Shown: piece after piece, positions 1-11,192 of the stretch
How the letters are laid out: every line of letters begins with the position of its first letter
Position numbering within the stretch: position 1 is the stretch's first letter
Origin: Hydrangea macrophylla
Taxonomy: Eukaryota > Streptophyta > Magnoliopsida > Cornales > Hydrangeaceae
Reading direction: 5' to 3'
Assembly: GCA_033977485.1 (NCBI GenBank)
Contig: CM066995.1
Coordinates: forward strand, 45,753,736-45,817,735
DNA length: 64,000 bases
Position numbers and translations under genes: made by a program
The notes under the pieces: generated by a model
Seen by the model: only the letters and a program-made list of their open reading frames with translations
Told to the model about the DNA's origin: nothing
The model's database searches: none

Positions 1-17
1 CAATTGAGACAGAGATC

Positions 18-165
18 CAATCGATTAAGATAAAAGATGTAACTATGGATTAGGATAAAGTCCAATCGATTGGATCACAATCAATGTCAATCGATTGCAT
101 AAATGACAATCAATTGGGTTATCATAAATGCCAATCGATTGGGAAAAGTCCCGATTGATTGGGAC
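18..165. repeat. Palindrome cluster, CAATCGATTG theme (downstream cluster)
   Basis: About six variants of the self-complementary word CAATCGATTG occur here with irregular 20-30 bp spacers, for example near 20, 62, 88, 108, 130 and 150. In LTR orientation (minus) the cluster lies about 400 bp after the TATA-like box. Confidence 0.75.
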
Positions 166-344
166 TACGTCTTCTTCACAGAGATAGCAGCCCAAAAATA
201 CAAAACCAGGGAAAAACATAATGTGCAATTTTTTTTCCTTCGTGTTCTAACATCAATAAAATGCTACCCAATGAGTTTATAACTCACCTTAGATGACTAG
301 GGGGTGTTTGGTGTATGATTGGAAGCTTGGGCTTCAATGGTGGT

Positions 345-460
345 CTTCTCCTTCTTTCTCTTTCTCTTCTGGTTCTCTCTCTCTCTCTCTCTCTCTCTTC
401 TCTGTTTCTTCTTTTTTCTTTCTCTTCTTCTTCTCTTCTGGTCTTCTTCTTCTCACAGTG
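345..460. repeat. CT-rich microsatellite
   Basis: A run of (TC)n around 366-400 is embedded in a TTC/CT-rich tract. It creates long open frames on both strands that encode only Ser/Leu/Phe or Arg/Glu runs and are not genes. Confidence 0.85.
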
Positions 461-633
461 TGTGTGAGTGTATGGGTATATGTATATGTGTGTATATATA
501 TAAATACTCACACAACTCTCTCTATCTGGAGTTTCTAGAGCCCCAAACACAAAAATACATCGAATATATATAGAGAAAATATGTTCACGTGGCCTCTCCC
601 CAGCCATAGCAAGAGGATCTTCACAGCTGCTAC

Positions 634-822
634 CAATCGATTAAGACCATGGGGCAATTGATTGAGGTTTGGTATTAATGACTCTATTTGATTGATATAC
701 ATTTTAATGGATTTAGCTCAGGTGGTAGGTACAAGATTTCCAATCGATTGATAAAATATCCAATCAACTGGGATACAAATTAAGGCAATTGATTGAGAAA
801 TCGTTCCAATCTATTGGGACAC
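634..822. repeat. Palindrome cluster, CAATCGATTG theme (upstream cluster)
   Basis: A second set of CAATCGATTG variants occurs near 635, 655, 688, 741, 761, 786 and 806. In minus orientation it ends about 60 bp before the TATA-like box at about 570. Confidence 0.75.
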
Positions 823-919
823 AATATACAACTATGGCAAGGTAAAGATCATACATACATGGAAAAAGAAAATATAAGGTCTTATGTATTCATATACATT
901 CAAAATACGGGGTATTACA

Positions 920-1035
920 AATACTATTTATGAGTCTATACGTTTAATTGACATGTAAGTGTAAACAACGACACAATAATTGTTTATGAAGTTCTTCTAC
1001 AACACCTAGAACTGAGGAGACCATTGTTCAGTTGT
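920..1035 (-). repeat. Inverted fragment of the host repeat
   Basis: Read on the minus strand this matches segments near 1790-1870 and 3350-3430: a phrase with caatggtctcctca, then the 'gttgta.aagagcttcataaa' type words, then 'acatgtcaatta'. It is an inverted piece of the family described at 1446-2945. Confidence 0.7.
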
Positions 1036-1135
1036 GATGACCAAGAGCAAAGATTCCTGAGGCATAAAGGTCAAGATGGATGAGATAAGGTGAGGTTGTG
1101 TACTTGTCCTACATTAACTCGAGTGAAGATCCTGA

Positions 1136-1436
1136 TCTACTTTATATGTCTTAATCGCCCTTCTATATGCAACAAGGGCCTTTTAAAACCGCGAGGGAGC
1201 TAAACATAAAAGAATTCCACAATTAGCAATGTTGCTGCCATAATAGTATCAGGATGGGTGACCTTTTAAAACCGCGAGGGAGCTAAACATAAAAGAATTC
1301 CACAATTAATTAGCAATGTTGCTGCCATAATAGTACCAGGATGGGTGACCCTGGGAAGTCTTTTGTATTTAGGCCCAAAGAGGGAAATGTGGTTGATAGA
1401 ACCGAGGGGGTGTCTTTACATCAACTCTAAATCAGG
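1136..1436 (+). mobile_element. 5S-derived fragment, Cassandra-like TRIM remnant
   Basis: The stretch at about 1333-1360 (GTACCAGGATGGGTGACC, then CTGGGAAGTC) matches the box C part of plant 5S rRNA. It is followed by 'TTAGGCCCAAAG', a phrase known from Cassandra TRIM LTRs, which carry 5S sequence. The first half of 5S is too degenerate to be a functional gene. An internal 84-88 bp block is duplicated in tandem (1179-1262 and 1263-1350), repeating the 5S-like end. Neither LTR boundaries nor target duplications were found. Confidence 0.5.
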
Positions 1437-1445
1437 AGAATAAAT

Positions 1446-2945
1446 TGACAACTCTCTACCTTTTCTCTTAGTGACACATCTCAATCGCGAAGGCATTGGA
1501 TACTAGCATCATGAGCACATTCCACCGATGTGATGTAAAATCCATTTGGAGTCATAGTCATTTGTGTTGTTATGAACATACTATCGTTAGTAGGAACCTA
1601 TATGGTAGCATACAACAGGGTCAGCTTCAATTATCACTATATGAGTAGAGACTATATACATTCACATCCAACATGGACATCTTCATTTATCAGTGCAGAA
1701 TTATATAGTATTGTGTTACGATATGATTTTCATACTACCATGTTACTATTTAGACTGGACATATTTTTTCAAGTCTAGACGCACTGTAATAATAGTTGAA
1801 CAATTGTCTCCTCAATCCTAGGTGCTGTAAAAGAGTTTCATAAACACTTATTGTATGATTACTAACACTAACATGTCAATTATAGACTCATATATTGTGT
1901 TGTTATTTAGCTCGAATATGTTTCTCCAAGTATAGACACACTACAATAACAGTTGAACAATGGTCTCACTAATTCTAGGTATTGTAGAAGAGCTTCATAA
2001 ATACTTATTGTGTGATTAATAACACTTATATGTCAAATAAATGTATACCTATTACTAACACTTATACATCCAACATTTTGTGAACGGGTTATAATATTTT
2101 GTGATGGAACTACAATTCAAAGGTACTAGGTTACAATTTGCTTTCTTCAAAATTGCAATATTTTGTCAATAGGTTACAATGCTTTGTCATCAATATTGCA
2201 ATATGAGTGACTAATTGTAGAATTCATATTTTTTGTAATCTTGGTGACAAAAAAGAATGTAACTACACGACAAAATATTGTAACATGGAGGAAAAAGATT
2301 GTAATATTCTCCAATAAATATTGTAACTTGGTCACAAGATATTATAACTTTTATGTATGCATGAACCCCAATTCTTTCTTTGGCTCATTTCTCATCAACA
2401 TATTATATTAAGTACATAATTACCAATAATAAAGACTAAAAATAATTATAATCCATGACCTTATCTTCTTTTGGCATGTGAAGGTGCCTTGGTGGAAGAT
2501 CAGGAGGTTGACCGCTATTGCTTCCGACATTTGAAATTCTTACAATGGAAGACTATAGGACGACCATTTTAACTTCTGGAATGTGAAGGTATTTGGTGAA
2601 AGATAATGAGGTTGACCTCGTATACTTCTGCCATGTATAATTCTTACAGTAGTAGGTCAGCTGTTCTATCTTCTGGCATGTGAAGGTTCTTTTGGTGGAA
2701 GATAATTAAGGCCAACCTTGTATTCTTCTGGCATTTAAAATTCCTGCAGTGGAAGACTAGAGGCTGACATGCATGTTATTCTTCCACAATGTGAAAATCT
2801 TACTGTGGAAGGCATAAGGTCGACCGTTGTTGCTTCTGACATGTGAAAGTTGTGTTTACCATGTTATATTTCATAATTAATTTTCATTCTTCCAACTTGA
2901 TTGTTTCAAATATTCTAAAAACTAATTTTTTTTTTGTCATTGACA
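1446..2945 (+). repeat. Host repeat, unit 1
   Basis: An AT-rich, non-coding block whose successive parts recur in the same order at 2960-3657 plus 5998-6238 plus 9038-9715, and again at 9716-10343 plus 18147-18300. It contains a roughly 180-bp internal duplication (1700-1860 and 1870-2040), phrases of the form GTTACAAT..TTTGTCAT, and the minisatellite at 2465-2850. No protein is recognisable. Its class is unknown; it could be an old transposon or a local segmental repeat. Confidence 0.65.
2465..2850 (+). repeat. Minisatellite with TGTGAAGGT / GTGGAAG / GGTTGACC words
   Basis: Roughly seven to eight degenerate units of about 50-60 bp repeat the order CTTCTGGCATGTGAAGGT, GTGGAAGA, then AGGTTGACC or AGGTCGACC. 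The same words recur in the other host units at 9530-9690, 10303-10343 and 18180-18260. Confidence 0.65.
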
Positions 2946-2959
2946 TATGAATCATGAGA

Positions 2960-3657
2960 ACAACTTCATAGCTCTCTTCCTTTTCACTCATGGAAGCATC
3001 TTAATCACGTTATCATGGAATACTAGCACCAAGAACACGTGCGTTCCCTTGATGTGATGCCAAATCCATATGGAGTCATATTTTAAATGGATACTTTCAA
3101 CACTACCTCGAGTCATTCTCTTAAAAAATCAAAAGTTATCTGTGTTTTTCTACGAACACACTGTCGTTAGTAGGAGTAGAGACCATATATGATTAGAGGC
3201 CATATATGTTCACATCCAACATGGATATCTTCATTTATCACTGTAGAGACTCATATAGCATTGTGTTACCATATGATTTTCATACTATTGTTTTACTATT
3301 TAGATTGGATATGTTTCTTCAAGTAGATACCAACTATGATAACCATTGAGCAATGGTCTCCTCAATTCTGGGTGTTGTACAAGAGCTTCATAAACACTTT
3401 TTGAGTGATTACTAACACTTACATGTCAATTAAACATATAGACTTATATATTGTGTTAGTATTTATATCGAAATGTTTCTTTAACTAGAGACCCACTATG
3501 ATAACAGTTGAGCAATTGTCTCCTCAATTCTAGATGTTCTACAAGAGCTTCATAAACACTTATTGTGTAATTACTAACACTTTAATGTTAATTAAACATA
3601 GAGACTTATATACTGTGTTACTATTTATATCAGATATGTTTCTTCAAGTAAAGACCC
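2960..3657 (+). repeat. Host repeat, unit 2, first part
   Basis: This repeats the order of unit 1 from its start (the 'agctctcttccttttc' phrase through 'gagtcata', the 'cgttagtagga' phrase, then two copies of the 'caattgtctcctcaattctag' segment). It is broken at GACCC by the solo LTR at 3658-5992 and resumes at 5998. Confidence 0.65.
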
Positions 3658-3798
3658 TGTAGAAACCCACAAATTTATAAAAGGGTAATTTGGTAATTTT
3701 GGACCAATATGGGTCTTGAATTGGGACAATGTATTTCAATTTGATACATGTTGGTAGCACTTTTTGGTTATATGTGGGTACACATGTCTGAATATAGG

Positions 3799-3801
<3 letters not shown>

Positions 3802-3843
<42 letters not shown>
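3802..3843. repeat. (GT)n microsatellite
   Basis: About 20 GT dinucleotides lie in the U3 region of the solo LTR. Open frames across it encode only Val/Cys or Thr/His repeats. Confidence 0.95.
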
Positions 3844-3849
<6 letters not shown>

Positions 3850-4202
3850 TGAACCATACCCACCCCCTCAACTACCCACACCTAACACCATCCCATCCAT
3901 CACCTTTTGGGAGACTTCCCCTACACTCAACATTCTCTGATACCTCCCCCCTCTCTTTCTCCCTATATAACCAACCCATATCTCACTCTCCCTCTCATTT
4001 TATCTTTTTCATTTTCTCTCTATATATCTCTCATCTATATCTTGTTTTGGAAGCTCAAAGCTTCCATGGAAACCTAAGCTTCAAAGCACCCATTTGAAGA
4101 CCTTCAAGCAATTAATGGACAAAGGCTATTAGATGCTTTTTTGTCCCCCTTGTCAAGAGCTCTCTGTTGGTGTTCTCACATTTCATTTTGGAGCTCCCTA
4201 GC

Positions 4203-4300
4203 TCAAACCATGGCCTAGAGGAAGAAGAGGGTTTTCTTTATCACTTGTTCAAACCATGGCCTAGAGGAAGAAGAGGGTTTTCTTTATCACTTGTTCTTGG
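4203..4300 (+). repeat. 49-bp tandem duplication inside solo LTR
   Basis: Two adjacent near-identical copies of a segment beginning 'caaaccatggcctagaggaa' (about 4206 and 4255) lie downstream of the TATA box. Confidence 0.85.
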
Positions 4301-5997
4301 AAGTTCTACTATTGGGTCCTTCTATTTTCCTCTCTTGGACTCTCTATCTCTCTTGCTTTCCTACTCAAGAACAAGAGGTAGATTTCATTGACTAAGTGCA
4401 CTCCTCTTTCTAACCTCATGATTTGCTATGTGTAGGACTAAAGATATCACATACTAATCTTGTTTCATGACTTTTCCTACATGTTTAGCTTTGATGGTTA
4501 GTTGCTCATTATATGCATGTCTAGTTAATTTAAATGCTTAAACCTAAATGTTAAAGGAGTTGTTATGATTTAAATTACTCTTTGTTGCTAGTAATTTCTT
4601 TGATGACTTAAATGATATCTATGCCCTACTTGAGATCCTTGATTTCTTGTTTAGTCATTATGAGTTATTATGTTCACTTCATAATATCGAAACCATAGAA
4701 ATGACATTGTAGTTGCATAATCATTGTAGTCACATTTCATAATCGCCAAGTCGGCATATCATCCATGGCATTGACTTGGGAGCATGAATCTTGTTAAAAT
4801 TACAACAATGAGGAATGTCTTTTGAATCCTCGTTTAGGGTTGTAATTTGATGAAATTTCGAAAGCGGGTGTGAAGTGAGGAAGGTTGTTTGTGATCCTTG
4901 AAACATTAAAAAATGCAAGGTCACATCCAGTTAGCTACCGGAGATCTTGTATGCTACACTCAAGTTGGAGTGGCTCGCATCCGGTGTTGAGAGTGAGTGG
5001 TTATGGAATTTGGTATTGGAAAGTTGCATGGTTTGGCCTTACGGCTATTTGCATTGCCACGGTGGCAAATCATTGCACCGCATATCTTAGCATGATTTTA
5101 GAAGTAGTAGTACATTTCTTCAATGCTATCTACTGAGCCGTCGTGTTTAATGAATCTATAAAACCACTTTGTTTCAAGTGAAATTGACAAAGGCAAGTCC
5201 CACGAGTAGTCAACTCGGATGTATCTTTTGAAGACGTCCCTCGAGGAGTCATATTTTGATAAGGAACTTCATATATAGTAAATGGATAGAAAGGATTTGT
5301 AATAGGTGTAATCTAATTCCTAGACATTGATAGATTACTAAGCTTACATGTTTCTTTCCTTTCCTTTTGAATATCCATTCGACTCATGTAGTTCGATATC
5401 TTAGATGTTGTAGCCGGGCACCTGTTTAGCCCTTGCTTTATATCTATTTCATTTGGATTGTAATGATCTTGTATATTCGGGGGTACTACCTCTCTTAGTC
5501 TTAAACTTGTTGGTTGGATCCTCTAGGATCCTTGTTAAATTTTGCTCTTGAAGCTTGTTAGTAATTTCGTAGCCTTGATACTTCAAAATTTTTGAAAATT
5601 GATTTGGCTTATACTTAGCCTGCGATTACTCTTTTGTGGGAAAAATATTACCTTTGATTTCCTAAAGGCCGTTTGGCCATTATCTTTCCCAAATCTCTAT
5701 TATTATGGACATTTAAAAATCAGACTTTATAATTTGTTTCTTTTAAACTCTTAGGTTCCTTTATATCTTCTTATAACTCATGTCAAACCAAAACCATGTT
5801 GATTGACCCTATTTGACCCGTTTAGTCCTGGAAGGTCAATCCTTGACTTATTGACTTTTCTTGGGAATCCACGTGGGATTCCTCTATGCTTCCGCCTTGT
5901 TGGATTGGTCCACGTAGGACTATTCCTTACACTTCTTCGTAATGTTTGACTCGTTGACCTTCGCCATGTGGCTTAGTTTTCGGGGCGTTACAGACCC

Positions 5998-6238
5998 ACT
6001 ATGATAATGGTCTGCAAATGCGCGTCCATATTGGTAAAAGCTTCTTAAATACTAATTATTAATATTTACATGTCAAACATATAAATATCACCAGCACGTT
6101 TACGTGAAACATTTTGTGAACGGGTTAAAATATTCTTTGACAGAGCTACAATCCAAAGGGACTAGGTTATAACTTTTTGTCATCGAAGTTGCAATATTTG
6201 TCAACATTTTACAAGACTTTATCATCAAGGTTACAACC
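5998..6238 (+). repeat. Host repeat, unit 2, middle part
   Basis: This continues unit 2 after the solo LTR, matching 1920-2190 of unit 1 (the 'aacgggtta.aatattc' phrase and the GTTACAA words). It is interrupted after CAACC by the next solo LTR. Confidence 0.6.
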
Positions 6239-6628
6239 TGTCACGCCCCGACGTAGCATAAATATGGAAAGCGTTTAATTTCCTTTATGGACCCGTAGGT
6301 CACGACAGTTTGAAGGATCGATTCCGTCCTAAATGTCGAACAACATAAAACCAAATTCAGAGTAGAGCAATCAAAGCTTACAAATATTTTTTTTCTAACT
6401 TATTACATGTTACACCACGGGGTCTCTAAAGGCACAAACCGCCTTAAAACAAAACAATAACTTAATATCTATTACAGTCATCCTTAGTACAAAACAGTTC
6501 ATAACTTAAAACATATAAAAGTAAACTCTCTTTCCAGCAGGGGTTCTCAGTTTGCATAGTCATACAGTCCAGCATAGTCATAACCTGAAAAGCCTGAACA
6601 CGAATGTCCAGGGCGCATCAACACCGTC

Positions 6629-6648
6629 AGCTTCAAGAAGCTGGTGAG
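6629..6648 (-). other. LTR hairpin (CAGCTTC / GAAGCTG)
   Basis: A perfect 7-bp inverted repeat CAGCTTC-AA-GAAGCTG lies about 400 bp from the LTR 3' end, followed (minus strand) by a CCCTGGACATTCG phrase. Equivalent hairpins with different stem bases occur at 16413-16437, 17048-17069 and 19606-19633. Confidence 0.7.
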
Positions 6649-6879
6649 TATTAAAAACATAACTTTGAATGTAAAACATACTCATTTACCGTTTTCCAGT
6701 TCTCATTTAATACAACAAGTTTACATTAAAGCAAGGAGTTCATTTTAGGAAACAAGCACGATATTATTTAAAAGATATAATTCACATATATGTGACCGTG
6801 TATGAGAACAATGCACCATCTCATCTTACCGACTCTTTTCTCTCGACAAACCCAACAACCCACTGTCACACACCAGTAT

Positions 6880-7260
6880 CTTTGAAATACTCTGATAGCC
6901 ACACTTTAGCACAGGGGGTGCCAGGGAATATCCAGTTTGCCTCACACTTTGGTACGGGGTACTAAGGAGTGTCCATTGCCTCACACTTTGACTACCTAAT
7001 CCGCCATGCAAATACCGGAGGAACCCTCACGCAGTATCCAGACTCGGGTATCAGGGAGTGTCCGTAGGCCACACTTTAGCACTACCATGGGTGCCAAGGA
7101 ATGTCCAAGTTCGGCTTCACACACTTTGACGCTACCATGGTCGTCAGGGAGTGTCCAGTTTTGCCACCATCGTATTTCAAAGATACCCTCGCCGCAATCT
7201 CAATCTCAATCACAACACACTTTGGTACTCATTTATCAGGGAGTGTCCACAACACAATCT
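6880..7260 (-). repeat. Irregular minisatellite in LTR (CACACTTTGG... words)
   Basis: Seven or so irregular repeats of 'cacactttggtac' paired with 'agggagtgtcca' are spaced 40-70 bp apart. They are specific to this LTR family. Confidence 0.65.
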
Positions 7261-7572
7261 CAATCGTACTCACTATACCACACTGACCATTACTCTTTTC
7301 CATACTGACCAACATTCACACTCACCATGCATGTACAACTGACTCCACATGTATGTCATGAAACTTTAAAACATGAGGCAATTCACTGAATTATATAAAC
7401 AACGTGCGTACGGGGATTGATAAGTCACAATACAACATTTTAATCGTCCAAACATACCCAAATATAATTCTGTTTTAGTAAATTTCCCAAACGGAGCTTT
7501 AATAGTTCATAAAATATCACCCAAACAGTTCCTTAACATAAAACAAGCAAAAACCAGGAACTGCACAAAGTC

Positions 7573-7709
7573 GTGCGCGCGGGCCGCTCGCGCGATATGC
7601 CCAATTTTCATTTTTTTCTTTTAAAACTTTTTCTGTCTGCCTGGAACCAGCCACCTCGCGCGCGCGGCTCGTTCACGCGAGGGGTCACTCGCGGGATCGC
7701 GCGCGCGAG
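7573..7709. repeat. Palindrome cluster, CGCGCG theme
   Basis: Self-complementary GC words lie in otherwise AT-rich DNA: GTGCGCGCGGG at 7573, CTCGCGCGCGCGGCTC at 7655, ACGCGAGG near 7675 and ATCGCGCGCGCGAG near 7696. They lie about 640 bp downstream of the TATA-like box in LTR orientation. Only weak GCGCGG/CGCGGC words occur upstream, at 8687-8735. Confidence 0.65.
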
Positions 7710-9037
7710 TTTTTGCAGAGTCTTCTTCTTCTTCGTCAGAACTGCTCTGTTTCAGTTTTAAGGGGTCTTTTTGACCCATTTTCAAATCCGGAAGCAAATA
7801 GGGCATGTAATATATGAAATTCTTTGTTTTTCAACAAGGATTAAGTATATATAATCAATTTAACATAATTCAAACCATAACTCTCAAATTTTATGAAAAA
7901 TTAAAAGTCGTCAAAACTTAATTTCTAATATACTTTCTCCTATGGATAAATTAAGCTCTAAAACTTTAAACATAGCAACTATATGTTTAATCTTTCATAT
8001 TTCATTCTAAAAACGGATTTTGATTAACTTTGAAAAATCGAAGCTTTTGAGCTATGGAGTTCTTGAAGAAAATTGATCATGGTGGCTTTACAATTACAAG
8101 TATATACACAGGAAACAAAAATGAATTACATTTGGAGTGAGTTTAGAATACTCACTAAGATTAATGGTGTAGAGATTGTTGAGAAAGATATAAGATATAG
8201 AAATCCAGTTGAAGCTTCAAGCTTTAAGCTATGGAGAATTGAGCTTCTCTCTCTCTAAAATTTCAGTAAGATAACTCTCAAGATCTCTCTTTTCTCTCTG
8301 TGTTTAGTTTGTAATGAACTCCATGTGTGTGTAAGAGTGTAGTATATATAAAAGAGAACAATTTGGAAATCTTGGGGACCAAGTCCCTTTACTCTCACAC
8401 TACAATTGAAATAGATTTTCAATTTTCTGAAAATACACAAAATACATATACGTATATAAGTTCTACAGATTGTAAGGACTCTTTGATGAGCTAAAGGTCA
8501 AGTATAGATATGTAGGGGCCAACACAAGGTGTTTGGGAAAACAAGCTTATGGCACAACAATACACACACACGCACAAAGCATTTCCCAAACAAGGCACAT
8601 CCAATGATGAGTTGTCATAAATGGAAAGTAAAGTGTATGTCAAATCTAACTTTACATCACTTCCAAAATCTGTGGAAGTTTAGCACAGCGCGGACAGTTT
8701 TGAACATAAACTGGTATTTTCGCGGCACGGTGTCCACCACAAAAATACAGAAAATTCATTTTAACGTAAGAAATGGTTTTCTGGTTTTATAAAAATACAG
8801 TTCGAGTTAAAAGAAAATATTTCTACCGTTTTGAAATACAGTTTTGAAATCCAACACAGGTATTACTAAATTTACAAAAATTACAGTTTGACCCCAAAGA
8901 GTTTTAATTATGAAATAAAACAAATAACCAGATTTAACACATGAGAATAGTAATTAAAATAACAGCAGACAATGTATATTAAATATGACAATGCAAATAC
9001 ATATTAAATAAATGAAAATGCATGTTATTACACAACC

Positions 9038-9240
9038 TGAGTGATTAATTGGGTGATTCAATTGCTTTATAACCTTGGTGACAAAAGATTGTAACTATAC
9101 CACAAAATATTATAACATGGACAAAAAAGATTGTAACATTATCCACCAAATATTGTCACTTAATACTTATTGTACCTTTTGTGTAGGCTTGAACCTTAGT
9201 TCTTTATTTGGTTCCTTTGTTATCAACACTTTATAATAAG
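9038..9240 (+). repeat. Host repeat, unit 2, third part
   Basis: This matches 2195-2400 of unit 1 and ends at the Stowaway insertion. No gene is seen. Confidence 0.6.
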
Positions 9241-9482
9241 TACTCCCTCCGTCCCATTTTATGTGTCCATCTTTCCTTTTTTGGATGTCCCAAAACTAAT
9301 GTCCATTATGATAGTTTTTAGCTAATTTCCAAACTTATCATTGTTATCAACAAAAAATAAAAGGGAACAAAAAACAAGTAGGGTTAATTTTGGAACAATT
9401 GCATTTATTTCGAGCAATCATCACGTTCCCTTAAAACGTTGGTATCCCAAAGATGGACACATAAAATGGGACGGAGGGAGTA
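9241..9482. mobile_element. Stowaway (Tc1/mariner) MITE
   Basis: It has near-perfect terminal inverted repeats: it starts TACTCCCTCCGTCCCATTTT and ends with the reverse complement, flanked by TA. The terminus CTCCCTCCGTCCC is the Stowaway signature. It is 242 bp with no coding capacity. Confidence 0.93.
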
Positions 9483-10343
9483 TATAATTCGAAGTAATAC
9501 GGACTAAAAATAGTTATAATCAATGGACTCTTCTTCTTCCAGCATGTGAAGGTTCTTTTGTGGAAGAAGAATAAGTCAACCTATACTACTTCCTGCATAT
9601 GCATGTACGTTTGCTGGAAGATAATAAGGTCGACCTCGTGTACTTCCGGCCATTGCAATTCTTATAGTATAAGACACGAGGTCGACTGTTACGTCTTACG
9701 CAGTTGAAATGGAACTTGGAGATCTTGATTTAACAATGTAAAGACTCATATAGTATTGTGTTACTGTATGGTTTCATACTTCTATGTTACTATGTACACC
9801 GGATATAGTATAAACCCTTTATAACAACAGTTAAACAATGGTCTCCTATATTTTAGGTGTTGTATAAGAACTTTTTAAACTCTAATTACTAATACTTACA
9901 TGTCAATTATACGTATGCATATTACTAACACTTTTACAAACAACATTTTGTAAACAGATTACAATATTCTGTAATGGAGTCATAGTCCAATCGAAGTAGG
10001 TTATAATTTTTGTCATTGAAGTTGCAATATTTTGTCAATTGGTTACAATACTTAGTCATTAATTGCGTAACTCAAACATTTTGTAACTTTGGTGACAAAA
10101 GATTGTAACTATAACTATAAAATATTGTCACATGAAGAAACAAGATTGTAACATTGTCCACCAATTATTATAACTTTGTCACGAAATATCGTAACTGAAG
10201 TACATGCCTGAACCCCAATTCACTCTTTACATCCTCCTTATCAATACTTTAAATTAATTTTATATTTACAAATTTAAAATTTTAAAAGTAGTTTTCTTTT
10301 TCCGACCTGTGAAGGTGTCATTAATCGAAGAAGTGGAGGTTGA
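9483..10343 (+). repeat. Host repeat, end of unit 2 and start of unit 3
   Basis: After the MITE the TGTGAAGGT/GTGGAAG/GGTCGACC words resume (9530-9690). From about 9716 a third unit starts (tagtattgtgttact, caatggtctcct, then GTTACAAT words). It is interrupted within the minisatellite at GACTT. Confidence 0.6.
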
Positions 10344-11185
10344 CTTTGTCACGCCCTGGATCCACACATGTAAATCTAGGATACGTGGCACGCCACCAAA
10401 GGCTCGTCCCAAGTCATTAAAGTTGGAAAAATCACCATAATAAAAGTTTTGACCAATGAATTCGATACATTATTTTTTTTTCAAAAGTTTGAACACCCAC
10501 ACGCACCCAAATTTATCTTAACAAAATCCGTTTTTCAAAAGTAACATTTCAAAACATTGTATATATTTCGAAAACATGTAAAAGCACTTTCGGGTCATAA
10601 CCTCAGTCTTTATGAGTTGTTAACATTTTTTTAAAATACTTTAGGAAAAAATTATTTGTAATCAATTAATGTCGAACACAACGAGTAGAAACTCCGAGTT
10701 CGTCACCCTGATCCAATTATGCAAGGTAGAAAATGTAGCACCTAGAATTTTCTAGAAATTCCACGTAGGAATATAAGAGTAGTGACGTCACCATAGCACG
10801 GTTACAGAAGGTCCATTAGGATGACCGTAGTTAGGAATCCCTATCAGGATCCTTAGCAATCGCCTTGACGACTTGATTCGAATCTAGTGCCTATTTAAAT
10901 AAGTCATAATCTCAACGTTTTAGGTTCCATTAAGAATTCATAGACAGACTTGAACTTAAGCCTGTACACAGCCCTGTACATGCATCTTCTTCTACATGTG
11001 TTCACTTTCATAGTCTTGTGCTTACTTTGGGACTCAGGTACACATCCCTATGCACAACCCGAGAGTGGGACCCACACCACTACCACCTTATGCTCCCACA
11101 ATCTACCCTTGGAGATACACACACATACATGTATACCTTGTAATGTTCCAACCACACACAACCAAATTCCCCTCACCCCTCCCTC

Positions 11186-11192
11186 TATATAA
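11186..11192 (+). promoter_or_regulatory. TATA box of inserted LTR
   Basis: TATATAA follows a C-rich pyrimidine tract and is followed by a C-rich leader, the usual layout of an LTR core promoter. Confidence 0.55.

Larger units (their letters stand above)
1..919 (-). mobile_element. LTR (Ty3/gypsy-type), left end outside window
   Basis: On the minus strand this begins TGTAATACCCCG at 919, the LTR start style also seen at 18141, and runs off the left edge of the window. A TATA-like stretch (minus, about 563-578) lies between two clusters of CAATCGATTG-like palindromes at 634-822 and 18-165. CT-rich tracts fill 345-460. Bases 920-924 (AATAC) should be the right target duplication; its partner is outside the window. 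Superfamily is inferred from the terminal style only; no coding sequence is present. Confidence 0.6.
3658..5992 (+). mobile_element. Solo LTR, Ty3/gypsy-type, 2,335 bp
   Basis: It begins TGTAGAAACCC and ends GGGGCGTTACA, flanked by a perfect 5-bp duplication GACCC (3653-3657 and 5993-5997). Removing it rejoins the host repeat to match the uninterrupted copy near 3483. A TATA box lies at 3964-3970, preceded and followed by CT-rich sequence. A (GT)n run fills 3802-3843. No primer-binding site or coding region follows, so this is a solo LTR left by recombination. Unlike several neighbours it has no palindrome clusters. Confidence 0.88.
6239..9032 (-). mobile_element. Solo LTR, Ty3/gypsy-type, 2,794 bp
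   Basis: On the minus strand it starts TGTAATAACATG at 9032 and ends CGGGGCGTGACA at 6239. A perfect 5-bp duplication CAACC flanks it (6234-6238 and 9033-9037). Unit 1 of the host repeat near 2200 keeps the uninterrupted version of the site. A TATA-like box (minus, about 8340-8355) precedes CGCGCG-type palindromes at 7573-7709, an irregular minisatellite at 6880-7260 and a hairpin at about 6629-6648. No coding region is present. The region immediately downstream of the TATA is CT-rich on the minus strand. Confidence 0.87.

Noticed and set aside
284..607. Open frames of 80-107 codons on both strands
   Set aside because: They are produced by (TC)n and TTC-rich low-complexity DNA in an LTR; composition is only Arg/Glu or Ser/Leu/Phe.
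1330..1362. A functional 5S rRNA gene
   Set aside because: Only the box C-like 3' portion is recognisable; box A and the 5' half are not, so a TRIM remnant is more likely.
3644..4097. Open frames across the GT run
   Set aside because: They encode Val/Cys or Thr/His repeats from the microsatellite within a solo LTR; no domain.
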